DNA of 46,649 nucleotides from positions 1 through 46,649 of the forward strand of contig JBBQHI010000029.1 in the NCBI GenBank assembly GCA_038323835.1. The letters are read 5' to 3'. Origin of the DNA: JACVRW01 sp038323835. GTDB lineage: Bacteria; Actinomycetota; Thermoleophilia; Solirubrobacterales; Thermoleophilaceae. A program made the translations under genes and the position numbers. Positions within the stretch are counted from its first letter, which is position 1. Each line of letters opens with the position of its first letter. Shown in pieces: positions 7,033 through 13,617 of the stretch. Under the pieces are notes generated by a model, which had not been told where the DNA came from, searched no databases, and saw only the letters and a list, made by a program, of their open reading frames with translations.

Positions 7033-7054
7033 AGGCAAAATACCTTCACCGGAC
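7024..7054 (+). promoter_or_regulatory. 12-bp hairpin sequestering a start codon
   Basis: GTCCGGTGAAGG (7024-7035) pairs perfectly with CCTTCACCGGAC (7043-7054); the loop is CAAAATA. The GTG start of the 7029 gene lies in the 5' arm. There is no trailing T run, so it is not a simple terminator. A second weaker stem (CCCAAA 7054-7059 with TTTGGG 7072-7077) follows. Confidence 0.55.
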
Positions 7055-7208
7055 CCAAAGGCCCCACGGCATTTGGGTTGACCTGACCTACAACCCGCGA
7101 TGCATCCGGTGCGCCCGTGCCCACCGCGTTTCTACACGTGTAGAAACAGCCGACGCGCGGTTCGGACATGCCGAAAAAGAAGGTCCGGCTAACGGTGACG
7201 CGGCGTGA
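7029..7208 (+). CDS. Small protein with CxxC-x3-H motif, hypothetical
   Basis: A 59-residue product from a GTG that overlaps the 11-codon leader (GTGA) and sits inside the 7024-7054 hairpin; no own ribosome-binding site is seen, so coupling is likely. CIRCARAH resembles half of a zinc-binding site. Codons for RVSTRVET contain a perfect 20-bp palindrome (7128-7147). The stop overlaps the next GTG. Not recognised; probably a small accessory protein of the element. Confidence 0.45.
   Translation: MKAKYLHRTQRPHGIWVDLTYNPRCIRCARAHRVSTRVETADARFGHAEKEGPANGDAA
7128..7147. promoter_or_regulatory. Perfect 20-bp palindrome with TCTACA-N2-TGTAGA core
   Basis: GTTTCTACACGTGTAGAAAC is fully self-complementary. 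Its 14-bp core matches the dyad at 6615-6628 except for the two central bases. It lies within the coding sequence of the 7029 gene, about 340 bp upstream of the terminase genes. Confidence 0.6.
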
Positions 7209-7387
7209 GCAACCAGCACACCGAGCCCGTCCGGCCTGACGGTCGCTGTCATTCGGCCTTCGCGGTCCGCACCGGTTGCGACCGCCCCGCCCCCCCAAAC
7301 CTTTGGTCCTGCGACGAGCACGCCATCGAGCTCGTGTTCCACGGCAAACGTCTACGTGAAGAACCTAGGAAGAAGGAACACCGATGA
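7205..7387 (+). CDS. Small Cys/His protein, hypothetical
   Basis: A 60-residue product whose GTG overlaps the previous stop by 4 nt and whose stop overlaps the next ATG. Residues 15-40 hold RCHSAFAVRTGCDRPAP and a CDEH, giving three Cys and two His in 27 residues, compatible with one zinc site. The C-terminus is basic (KRLREEPRKKEHR). Small proteins of this type are common before terminase genes in actinophages; function unknown. Confidence 0.5.
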   Translation: MSNQHTEPVRPDGRCHSAFAVRTGCDRPAPPNLWSCDEHAIELVFHGKRLREEPRKKEHR

Positions 7388-7494
7388 CCACACCCCGGGC
7401 ATGGACTCCCCCCTTCCCACCCACAACCGGACGGAACAGGGCTGGCGGCATAGAGAAAAGCGATCGACTTGGGGGTGGTCCGGATGGCGGCTAG
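7384..7494 (+). CDS. Short 36-residue ORF before terminase, hypothetical
   Basis: The ATG overlaps the previous stop (ATGA), and the TAG at 7492-7494 overlaps the terminase small-subunit ATG (7484) by 11 nt. The product is Pro/Gly rich (MTTPRAWTPPFPP onward) with no recognisable domain. The support is positional: it fills the only gap in a chain of overlapping genes and has AGGAAGAAGGA just upstream. Confidence 0.35.
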   Translation: MTTPRAWTPPFPPTTGRNRAGGIEKSDRLGGGPDGG

Positions 7495-7864
7495 CCGGTT
7501 CCTGGGGGTTCGGGACGGGGTGGTGGAGCGTGTGGGTGCGGGTGCGAGCTTGGCTGACGCTGCCCGCGGGGCTGGTGTTCACCCTTCGACGTGTAAGGGG
7601 TGGATCACCCGTGGCCGGCGTGAGGGGTCGGGTCCGTTTGCGGACTTTGACCGTGAGGTTTCTGAGGCTCGTGAGGATGCTCGGGGCCGTCCGGGGGCGT
7701 TGTCGGAGGAGGAGTTCCGTTCCCGGTTGGAGGAGTCGGTCAGGAACGGGTCGGTGCAGGCCATGAATCTGTGGGCGCGGCTGTATCACGACCAGGACGG
7801 CGCTGAGGATGAGGGGCCGAGGTCGATGATCGACCAGTTGGCCGCGCGGAGGAGGGCGTCGTGA
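7484..7864 (+). CDS. Terminase small subunit
   Basis: A 126-residue product. The N-terminal helix-turn-helix (VGAGASLADAARGAGVHPSTCKGWITRGRREGSG is its span, about residues 17-50) is typical of DNA-recognising small terminase subunits, followed by an acidic helical part with NLWARLYHDQDG. It would select the packaging site and recruit the large subunit, whose GTG overlaps its stop. ATG 7484 is chosen with GGGGGTGG upstream; GTG 7475 and TTG 7469 are in-frame alternatives. Confidence 0.72.
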   Translation: MAASRFLGVRDGVVERVGAGASLADAARGAGVHPSTCKGWITRGRREGSGPFADFDREVSEAREDARGRPGALSEEEFRSRLEESVRNGSVQAMNLWARLYHDQDGAEDEGPRSMIDQLAARRRAS

Positions 7865-9423
7865 GTCTCAGGGACTTCGAGGCGTTCTGCGGGGAGCTGA
7901 CGTTGGTGCAGGGCACCCGGATGGCGTTGGAGCCGTTCCAGCGCACGATGTTGGCCGACTATTTCGACGGGGTCCGCGAGTCCCTGATCCTGTTGGCGAA
8001 GAAGAATTCGAAGACCACGAGTTTGGGGGCGTTGGGGTTGTTCCATTTGGTGTCCGAACCGGACGCCGCGGTCTATCTCGCTGCCGCGTCCCGGGAGCAG
8101 GCCACGCTCATGTTCGATGCGGCGCGAGGGTTCGTGGCACGTTCGGAGGCGTTGCGCGGCCAGCTTGTGGTGCGGCCCGGCTACCGGGAGATTTGGACCA
8201 AGGACGGCACGGGGAAGCTGAAGGTTTTGGCGGCTGATCAGGACACGGCTGATGGTGTGCAGCCCTCCCTTGCGTTGGTCGATGAGTTGGGCCGCCATCG
8301 CAGCGCCGGGCTCTATGGGGTGCTCGCTGACGGGCTCGGACCGAGGAACGGCCAGATGGTCACGATCTCCACCGCGGGCGATGATGAGGAGTCACCGTTG
8401 GGCCAGTTGCGTAAGCGGGCTTACGCGTTTCCCGGACTGACTCGGGACGGCAGCCATCGGCATGTGCGCACCACGGACTTTGCGATGCACGAGTGGGCCC
8501 TCGACCCGGACCAGGACCGCGATGACCTTCAGGTTGTGAAGAGCGCCAACCCGGCCAGTTGGCAGACGGTGGAGGAGCTCCGCAAGCGCAAGGAGTCCCC
8601 GTCGATGACGCCGTGGAGGTGGGCCAGGTTCGCGTGCGGGGTTTGGATGTTCGGGGAGAACGGCGCCATTTCGGATAAGGAGTGGGGTGCGTGCGCCGTC
8701 CCGGGGCTCGAGATCCCGGCAGGGGCGGACGGGGTGTTCTGCGGCCTCGATTTGGCGTGGAGGGGTCCGGACACCACGGCGTTCACCCCGGTGCGGCGTG
8801 ACGGCTACACGGTGGTGGTGGGCACCCCGATCGTGTTGGAGCCCCCCGGTGACGGAACGTCCCTCGATGCCGGTGAGGTTTGGGCCGCTGTGGTGTCGAT
8901 CGCGGAACGGTGGCCGGGGGTGACGTTCGTGGCCGACCCGAACGCCGGGGCTCCGGAGCTGCTGCAGAAGATCGAGCGCGAGTTGCCGCACGTGACGTTG
9001 GCGGAGTTTCCGCAGGCGCCGTTCCCGATGGCGGTGGCTGCGGGCCGGGTGCAGGAGGCGATCTCTTCCAAGATCCTGCGCCACCCCGATGACGTGACCC
9101 TTACGCGGCATGTGCTGGCGGCGGTGGCCGTCAACGTGGGGGAGTCCTACAGGTTCAAGAAGTCCCGCCGGGCCGGCCAGCCGATCGACGCGCTGATCGC
9201 GTTGACGATGGGCTTGTCGGTGCTGGTGGCGGAGGAGACCCGCGAACCGGAGCCGGTCTACGGGAGCTTTCAGTGGGACGGCAACGGTGCCGTCACCGGC
9301 CGGCGGGTGGCCCGTTCGGAGTACCTGCCGTGCGTCGAGTGCGCCAAGCGGATCCACCCGGGACTGCACGCCGAAGGCGCCAGCGAACGGGGACGTTGTA
9401 TGCGCTGCCGGGTGGCGCGATGA
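7861..9423 (+). CDS. Terminase large subunit with extra C-terminal zinc ribbon
   Basis: A 520-residue packaging motor of the HK97-like type. The ATPase part has a Walker A variant AKKNSKTT (46-53) and Walker B LALVDE (137-142) after the typical DGVQPS. The RNase H-like nuclease has likely metal ligands Asp296 (GLDLAWRGPD), Asp358 (VADPNAG) and Asp442 (PIDALIAL). The last 30 residues add Cys490-x2-Cys493 and Cys512-x2-Cys515, a zinc ribbon I do not know as standard in this family. GTGA overlap with the small subunit. Both catalytic domains look intact. Confidence 0.9.
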   Translation: MSLRDFEAFCGELTLVQGTRMALEPFQRTMLADYFDGVRESLILLAKKNSKTTSLGALGLFHLVSEPDAAVYLAAASREQATLMFDAARGFVARSEALRGQLVVRPGYREIWTKDGTGKLKVLAADQDTADGVQPSLALVDELGRHRSAGLYGVLADGLGPRNGQMVTISTAGDDEESPLGQLRKRAYAFPGLTRDGSHRHVRTTDFAMHEWALDPDQDRDDLQVVKSANPASWQTVEELRKRKESPSMTPWRWARFACGVWMFGENGAISDKEWGACAVPGLEIPAGADGVFCGLDLAWRGPDTTAFTPVRRDGYTVVVGTPIVLEPPGDGTSLDAGEVWAAVVSIAERWPGVTFVADPNAGAPELLQKIERELPHVTLAEFPQAPFPMAVAAGRVQEAISSKILRHPDDVTLTRHVLAAVAVNVGESYRFKKSRRAGQPIDALIALTMGLSVLVAEETREPEPVYGSFQWDGNGAVTGRRVARSEYLPCVECAKRIHPGLHAEGASERGRCMRCRVAR

Positions 9424-9584
9424 GCCGCTACACCGTCTGCTTCAAACCGGGCTGCGGGAACGTGGTGGCCATCGGCGGGTGCTGGTGCTGGGAGCATTTG
9501 GAGGTCTGCCACGAGGCCGAGATCGAGTGTGAGCACCCCGCCCACCTGTGCGGGGCACCCGTGCACTTCTGCGAGCTCCATTGA
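9420..9584 (+). CDS. Cys/His-rich small protein, putative zinc binder
   Basis: A 54-residue product starting with ATG in an ATGA overlap with the large terminase. It contains nine Cys and five His (CFKPGCGN, GGCWCWEHLEVCHE, CEHPAHLCG, HFCELH), enough for two zinc sites. Such treble-clef-like proteins are frequent next to HNH/terminase modules and may be packaging cofactors; no family is recognised. The HNH gene begins at TTG 9581, again a 4-nt overlap. Confidence 0.6.
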   Translation: MSRYTVCFKPGCGNVVAIGGCWCWEHLEVCHEAEIECEHPAHLCGAPVHFCELH

Positions 9585-9934
9585 TCCTCAAGGCCTGCAC
9601 CGCGTGTGGACGACTCAGCCCCGAGTCACGCTGCCCGAAGCACCGCAGGAGGCCGTGGGAGGGCTCCCAGCGCCGCTCCCGCACGGTGTCGGGGTGGGAG
9701 CAACAGGCCCGCGCCCGAAGGGTGCTGCAACAGCACGGACATGTGTGCCATGTGTGTGGCGGCGAGGCCACGATCGTGGATCACGTCATCCCGTTGGCCG
9801 AGGGCGGCGCGGATGACCTCAGCAACTTGAGGCCGATATGCGGGCCGTGCAACAGCGAGAAGGTCGGCCAGGAGGCCGCCAGAGGCCGCCAGCGTGCGGC
9901 AAGAAGACGAAACCAACCAGGAGGAAAAACATGA
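9581..9934 (+). CDS. HNH endonuclease, packaging-associated
   Basis: A 117-residue product. The HNH core is complete: CHVCGG (Cys56, Cys59), the VDHVIPLAEGG motif with His68, DDLSNLRPICGPCN with Asn82 and Cys87/Cys90. An N-terminal Cys motif (ACTACGRLSPESRCPKH) adds a likely second zinc site. HNH proteins beside terminases in HK97-like phages and satellites assist cos cleavage; this one follows the large subunit, so that role is inferred. TTG 9581 overlaps the previous stop (TTGA); the longer open frame upstream is only the antecedent gene read out of frame. Confidence 0.85.
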   Translation: MILKACTACGRLSPESRCPKHRRRPWEGSQRRSRTVSGWEQQARARRVLQQHGHVCHVCGGEATIVDHVIPLAEGGADDLSNLRPICGPCNSEKVGQEAARGRQRAARRRNQPGGKT

Positions 9935-10701
9935 ACCCACTACGTCAACAGCTACTCCCCGTGCACGCCCAGGGTGTGCCCGGAGTCGTGGCCGAGGCCA
10001 ACACGATCGCCCTCGAGGCGACCGTGGCGGTGGAGACCGCCGGACTGGCGGTCCGTGAGGCCGAAGCGGAGGCCAAGGCCGCACCGGGCCTCGACGCCGA
10101 AGCGTCCGCGGCTGCGGTCCGGGCGGGGAAGAAGCAGCCACCCCCGACCGAGGCGTCGAAGCTTGAAGAGCTCGACGCTGTTCGGCGGGCGTTTGAGGTT
10201 TTGAAGAAGGACGCCGAACTGGCGGTGGTGCGCCGTGACCGTGCGGTCGCTGACAACGTCACGGACTGGATCCCCGCCCAGCACAAGGTGGTTGACGGGG
10301 TGGTCACGGAGATCGACGTGCTGGCGGACCAGCTGACGGACGCCTACCGCCGGCTCGAGGGGCAGGCCGGGATTCTCGACGCGCTTTATGTCCGGGCCGA
10401 GTTTGCGGAGCGGCGCCGCTCCCGGATCCCGAACTCGCCACACGAGGGACGCTGGATTCAGGGAAGCCAGTTCGGCCACCGCACCCGCCAACGCCCCGAT
10501 GGGTCGGTGGAGCATGTCGGGGCGCCGGTCGCCGCGAACCCCACCGCGCTGGTGGAGGCGGTCCAGACGGTCGCCCGGGAGATGGTGCCCGAACGTCCGG
10601 TTGAGCCCACACCGGAGGAGCTGCGCAAGCACCAGGATTTCGAGGAGTCCCGCAAGGCTTGGGCGCAGATGGCGGCCGGCGGCATCCACGTCCCTCGGTG
10701 A
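9931..10701 (+). CDS. Helical coiled-coil protein of the element, unknown
   Basis: A 256-residue product. Residues 15-60 are Ala/Glu-rich helix, 75-160 are a charged helical stretch (LEELDAVRRAFEVLKKDAELAVV...), then a basic RRRSRIP region and a Pro/Glu C-terminus. A strong AGGAGG (9919-9924) precedes the ATG, which overlaps the HNH stop. It occupies the place where a portal gene would follow the terminase in a phage, but it has neither the size nor the composition of a portal. It might redirect or remodel a helper capsid; that is speculation. Confidence 0.55.
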   Translation: MNPLRQQLLPVHAQGVPGVVAEANTIALEATVAVETAGLAVREAEAEAKAAPGLDAEASAAAVRAGKKQPPPTEASKLEELDAVRRAFEVLKKDAELAVVRRDRAVADNVTDWIPAQHKVVDGVVTEIDVLADQLTDAYRRLEGQAGILDALYVRAEFAERRRSRIPNSPHEGRWIQGSQFGHRTRQRPDGSVEHVGAPVAANPTALVEAVQTVAREMVPERPVEPTPEELRKHQDFEESRKAWAQMAAGGIHVPR

Positions 10702-10991
10702 GGGCCGAGGAGCGGTCACCGGCCGAGCGGCTCCGGCATGAGCTGGCCGCTGCCCGGCGCCGGGGCGAACCGTTCGAGGAGGCATGGCGGAGCGCGGTTC
10801 GGGTGTCCCTCGACGGGGCGCCACGGGCGAACGAGTGGATCATCGCGTTCGAGTTCACCAGGGCCGCGTGGAACACCGCCTACCACCGGCGGGGGCGGAC
10901 GCCACTTGCGGATGCGATGGACGCCCTCGGGTTGGCCGAGGTTGTAAGCGACGATGTCCGTGTGCCCGTCGACTCGCGGCTGGTCGCGTAG
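10698..10991 (+). CDS. Small hypothetical protein, end of forward operon
   Basis: A 97-residue product; its GTG overlaps the previous stop (GTGA). Basic N-terminal helix (SPAERLRHELAAARRRGE), then FEEAWRSAVRVSL and WIIAFEFTRAAWNTAYHR, an amphipathic helical pattern. No family recognised. Its last 112 nt overlap the 3' end of a reverse-strand gene (10880-11182). It is the last gene of the unit that starts at 4171. Confidence 0.5.
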   Translation: MRAEERSPAERLRHELAAARRRGEPFEEAWRSAVRVSLDGAPRANEWIIAFEFTRAAWNTAYHRRGRTPLADAMDALGLAEVVSDDVRVPVDSRLVA

Positions 10992-11182
10992 CGGCCGGAC
11001 TGAAGTTCGGCCGTCTGGTAGCCCTTCGACTTCCACGCCGCCACATAGCCCTGAAGCGATGCGCGGCCGGTATCCAAGTCCTCGATGTCCTCAACCACCT
11101 GGAGGTCGGTGAACACCTGCTCCGCCCAGCCCTTTGGCACCGGGGAACGGGTCGGATCGGGAATGGCGAGGGCGAACCTCAT
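10880..11182 (-). CDS. Hypothetical protein of reverse operon
   Basis: A 100-residue product. The N-terminal 65 residues read like a real protein (MRFALAIPDPTRSPVPK, VFTDLQVVEDIEDLD, SLQGYVAAWKSKGYQTAEL). The C-terminal 37 residues are the antisense of the forward gene ending at 10991 and are of low quality, so an ancestral stop may have been lost. The ATG is coupled to the upstream small gene (ATGA at 11182-11179), with AAGGA about 8 nt before it. Function unknown. Confidence 0.45.
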   Translation of the reverse strand: MRFALAIPDPTRSPVPKGWAEQVFTDLQVVEDIEDLDTGRASLQGYVAAWKSKGYQTAELQSGRYATSRESTGTRTSSLTTSANPRASIASASGVRPRRW

Positions 11183-11283
11183 GTGAGTGATCCTTGCTGG
11201 ACCGACAGGCCCGCCTCGAGCTTCCGGATGCACCCGCCACAGGCGTAGTTGTCCACCGATTCACGGAGCTTGATGTCCGCCAA
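11179..11283 (-). CDS. Very small CxxC protein, possible
   Basis: A 34-residue frame from TTG 11283. It contains NYACGGCIRKLEAG, a CxxC in a helical context. Its stop overlaps the next ATG (ATGA) and its start overlaps the end of the gene at 11572-11261, so it fits a chain of coupled genes. TTG start and short length make the call tentative. Confidence 0.3.
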   Translation of the reverse strand: MADIKLRESVDNYACGGCIRKLEAGLSVQQGSLT

Positions 11284-11572
11284 AGCCCCAGTACTTCTCG
11301 ACCGTTTCCGCCCACACCTTCTGAAGTTCCTGAGGCTCCTCTGCAAGGGGGGCGAGTTCACGAGCCACCGCCTCGGTCGCCGGAGTGGCTGTGTCCGCAA
11401 TTGCGGACAGTTGCCCCACAACCCTGGCCGACTTGATCGTGTCGTAAGCGAACGCGCGGGACATGCTCCACCGCTCTTGGCAGTAGTCCTCGAACGTGGA
11501 GTGGGTGTCCTTGTAGAGCTTGGCCGTACGGATCTCCGCAAGGGCCTGACCTACCTCTACGAACGTGTGCAT
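11261..11572 (-). CDS. Actinophage-type helical DNA-associated protein (DUF family not named)
   Basis: A 103-residue product. The segment TFVEVGQALAEIRTAKLYKDTHSTFEDYCQERWSMSRAFAYDTIKSARVVGQLSAI is the recognisable core, seen in many actinobacterial prophage and plasmid proteins, often next to DNA methylases or ParB-like genes; it probably forms an HTH-like helical bundle. ATG 11572 starts just before the conserved block; relatives usually have 20-30 more residues, so a start further upstream in the open frame (toward 11689) is possible, but that would cross the 11603-11653 inverted repeat. First gene of the reverse operon. Confidence 0.65.
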   Translation of the reverse strand: MHTFVEVGQALAEIRTAKLYKDTHSTFEDYCQERWSMSRAFAYDTIKSARVVGQLSAIADTATPATEAVARELAPLAEEPQELQKVWAETVEKYWGFGGHQAP

Positions 11573-11586
11573 CCCAGGCGATGCGG

Positions 11587-11653
11587 TTGCCTTCCGGGAC
11601 GGTTCGGCGGTAGGGTCCGCCCCCCAACCAAATATGGGGCGGCCACCGCCGAA
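11587..11653. promoter_or_regulatory. Divergent control region with nested inverted repeats
   Basis: The intergenic region between the reverse gene starting at 11572 and the forward gene at 11688. Outer arms TTCGGCGGT/ACCGCCGAA (11603-11611, 11645-11653), inner arms CCGCCCC/GGGGCGG (11617-11623, 11636-11642), loop containing AAATAT. TTGCCT (11587-11592) and TAGGGT (11611-11616), 18 nt apart, may be a forward promoter. The inverted repeat could be an operator controlling both directions. Confidence 0.5.
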
Positions 11654-11687
11654 ACGGTGCCGCCCCCGGACACGGAGGTTCCGCTCC

Positions 11688-11906
11688 ATGCCAGCCGAAG
11701 ATCCTAACCCGCCCGAGATCCTGGATGCGTTGAGGTTCAGGGCAAGAATCGCCGTCGCCGAGATCGACCGGGCCCTCGACCGTGGCGCCCGGGTGAGCCC
11801 CGACGCCACCGGCCACGCCGTGAGCGCGTGGGGGTTCGAATTGTTGAGCGCCGCCAGTGGTTTCCTGGCCGCGTGCAGCGACGCCGATGACGAGCTGGGG
11901 GACTGA
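11688..11906 (+). CDS. Small hypothetical protein
   Basis: A 72-residue acidic helical product (EILDALRFRARIAVAEIDRALDRG, then AVSAWGFELLSAASGFLAAC). GGAGG at 11674-11678 supports ATG 11688. It opens the forward transcription unit that ends with the integrase; the next ATG is 1 nt past its stop. No family recognised. Confidence 0.55.
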   Translation: MPAEDPNPPEILDALRFRARIAVAEIDRALDRGARVSPDATGHAVSAWGFELLSAASGFLAACSDADDELGD

Positions 11907-11907
11907 A

Positions 11908-12366
11908 ATGGACACGCACAACGGAAACCTGCAGAACGCCACGCTCGAGGTTCCCGGCCAGTTGGCGGGACTGTTCAGCCGGCAGGCCGAAACCTCGGTT
12001 GAGTACGCCTCGGACTCGCTGAGCGAATCCCTGCGCTGGAAGCACCAAGGCCGGCGCGAATACACGGACGGGCAGATCGCGGCGCTGACCGAACGGGTGC
12101 ACGTCGCCATCGGCCTCCACCAACAGACGGTCGATCACGTAGAGGGGCCGCTGAGGGTGACGCGGGACCGGGCCGCGCTGATCGACACGTTGCAGGGCTG
12201 TCTCATCGAAGCGGCCGGGGAAGTGGCCGGCCAGGCCGAGGCGACGAGGGGCGCGGACGGCCGGGCCCGGACCCGCGCACGGATTCGGGACGTGGAGGCG
12301 GTCCTGATCATGCTCGACACCCTCGACGCGGAGGACGAGGCCCCCTACCTCAGGTCGGTGTCCTGA
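11908..12366 (+). CDS. Hypothetical helical protein upstream of integrase
   Basis: A 152-residue product, mostly alpha-helical and charged (VPGQLAGLFSRQAETSVEY, DGQIAALTERVHVAIGLHQQTVDHVEG, ADGRARTRARIRDVEAVLIMLDTL). Its TGA and the integrase ATG share one base (TGATG), indicating coupled expression. No DNA-binding motif or enzyme signature is evident. It may be an accessory recombination factor, but that rests only on position. Confidence 0.55.
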   Translation: MDTHNGNLQNATLEVPGQLAGLFSRQAETSVEYASDSLSESLRWKHQGRREYTDGQIAALTERVHVAIGLHQQTVDHVEGPLRVTRDRAALIDTLQGCLIEAAGEVAGQAEATRGADGRARTRARIRDVEAVLIMLDTLDAEDEAPYLRSVS

Positions 12367-13574
12367 TGGCCGCCAAGCTCGACACCACCAACACCCCCGG
12401 GATCTTCCGCCGGCACGCAAAGGACTGCGACCGGAAGGGGAGGTGCGACTGTGCCTACGCCGTCGTGTTCCGCGACCGGGGACGTCAGCACATGGAGACG
12501 TACCGGACGCTGGCGGAGGCGAGGGAGGGGAAGCGCACAAGGGGGTCCCAGGTTGCTCGGGGGGAGTTCTCGGCCCTCACTCGCGTGACTCTCCGCGAGT
12601 ACGCCCTCGAATGGATTGACAGATACCAGGGCACGGGTCGGCGCGGGTTCAGGGAAGAGACCCGGGCCGAGTACCGGGCCCATTTGGAGAAGTACACGCT
12701 GCGGTACTTCCCGCCGCACACCCGCCTGTCGGAGATTGACCCCCGTATGGTGGCCGACTTCATCGGCTGGCTGGTGAAGCAGCCGAACCATCGAGGCGAC
12801 CCGTTGGCTGACCAATCGGTACGTAACGCGTTCAGGCCGCTCGCAGGCGTTCTCGCAACGGCCAGGCGTGAAGGGCTGATCCGCCACAACCCGGCCGCCG
12901 AAGCGGTGCTTCCTCACCGGGTCACCATTGACGAGCGGGAGGACCGGCGTCCACTGTCCCGGGCACAGCTGGTCACGTTCCTGGGCATCGTTTATCCCAC
13001 GCATCGGCTGATGCTCGACTTCGCCGCCCGAACGGGGCTGCGGGCGTCTGAGGTGCTGGGGCTCGACGGGCGGCACCTGCATCTGTCGGGCTCGACGCCG
13101 CACGTGAAGGTCCGCCAACGGCTCAGGGGCGGGAAGGTCGGCCCGGTGAAGTCTCGCCACGGCCGGCGTGACGTACCTCTCCCCCACGACCTGGTCGAGC
13201 GTCTGCGTGCGTTGGGCAGGGGACCGGAAGAACCCGTGTTCCAGTCGGCGGTTGGCACCCGGCTACAGAAGGACAACGTCCGCAACCGGACCATCCGGCC
13301 CGCCGCCGAGGAGGCGGGGGTGCCGTGGGCCGGGTGGCACACCCTCCGCCACACGTGCGCCTCGGTTCTGTTCGATGAAGGTCGAAACGTCTTGCAGGTC
13401 CAGAGGTGGCTGGGGCATCACGCCCCGAGCTTCACGCTGGACACCTATGTCCACTTGCTCGAGGACGACCTCGGCGCGGGCTTGGAGCCCGTCCGGGTCA
13501 ACACCGGGTCAACCGAACGTCCAGAAACAGCCACAAACGCTCAAGCGTCGGAGTTGCTCGAAACTGCGGGCTAG
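12366..13574 (+). CDS. int: Tyrosine recombinase integrase of the element
   Basis: A 402-residue, full-length enzyme. The N-terminus has a Cys cluster (CDRKGRCDC, residues 21-29) and an arm-type DNA-binding region, the core-binding SAM-like domain spans about 72-175, and the catalytic domain has Arg226 (TGLRASEVLG), Lys262 (PVKSRHGRRD), His325-x2-Arg328 (HTLRHT), His351 (LGHHAPSFTLD) and Tyr361. It acts on the 48-bp core in tRNA-Trp. Its stop is 43 bp from the right repeat, the normal place for a tRNA integrase. A GGGTCAAC pair lies inside its 3' coding end. Product should be active. Confidence 0.94.
   Translation: MAAKLDTTNTPGIFRRHAKDCDRKGRCDCAYAVVFRDRGRQHMETYRTLAEAREGKRTRGSQVARGEFSALTRVTLREYALEWIDRYQGTGRRGFREETRAEYRAHLEKYTLRYFPPHTRLSEIDPRMVADFIGWLVKQPNHRGDPLADQSVRNAFRPLAGVLATARREGLIRHNPAAEAVLPHRVTIDEREDRRPLSRAQLVTFLGIVYPTHRLMLDFAARTGLRASEVLGLDGRHLHLSGSTPHVKVRQRLRGGKVGPVKSRHGRRDVPLPHDLVERLRALGRGPEEPVFQSAVGTRLQKDNVRNRTIRPAAEEAGVPWAGWHTLRHTCASVLFDEGRNVLQVQRWLGHHAPSFTLDTYVHLLEDDLGAGLEPVRVNTGSTERPETATNAQASELLETAG
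13495..13513 (+). repeat. Right-end GGGTCAAC direct pair (candidate integrase arm sites)
   Basis: GGGTCAAC at 13495-13502 and 13506-13513, 11 nt apart, inside the integrase 3' coding end. The left end has the same octamer at 3932-3939 and 3944-3951, 12 nt apart, same orientation. The pairs sit about 70-110 bp inside the two core repeats. Confidence 0.45.
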
Positions 13575-13617
13575 GGCCTAAACAGGGGGCTACCGAGAGA
13601 CAGCCGTAAGGCCTTCC

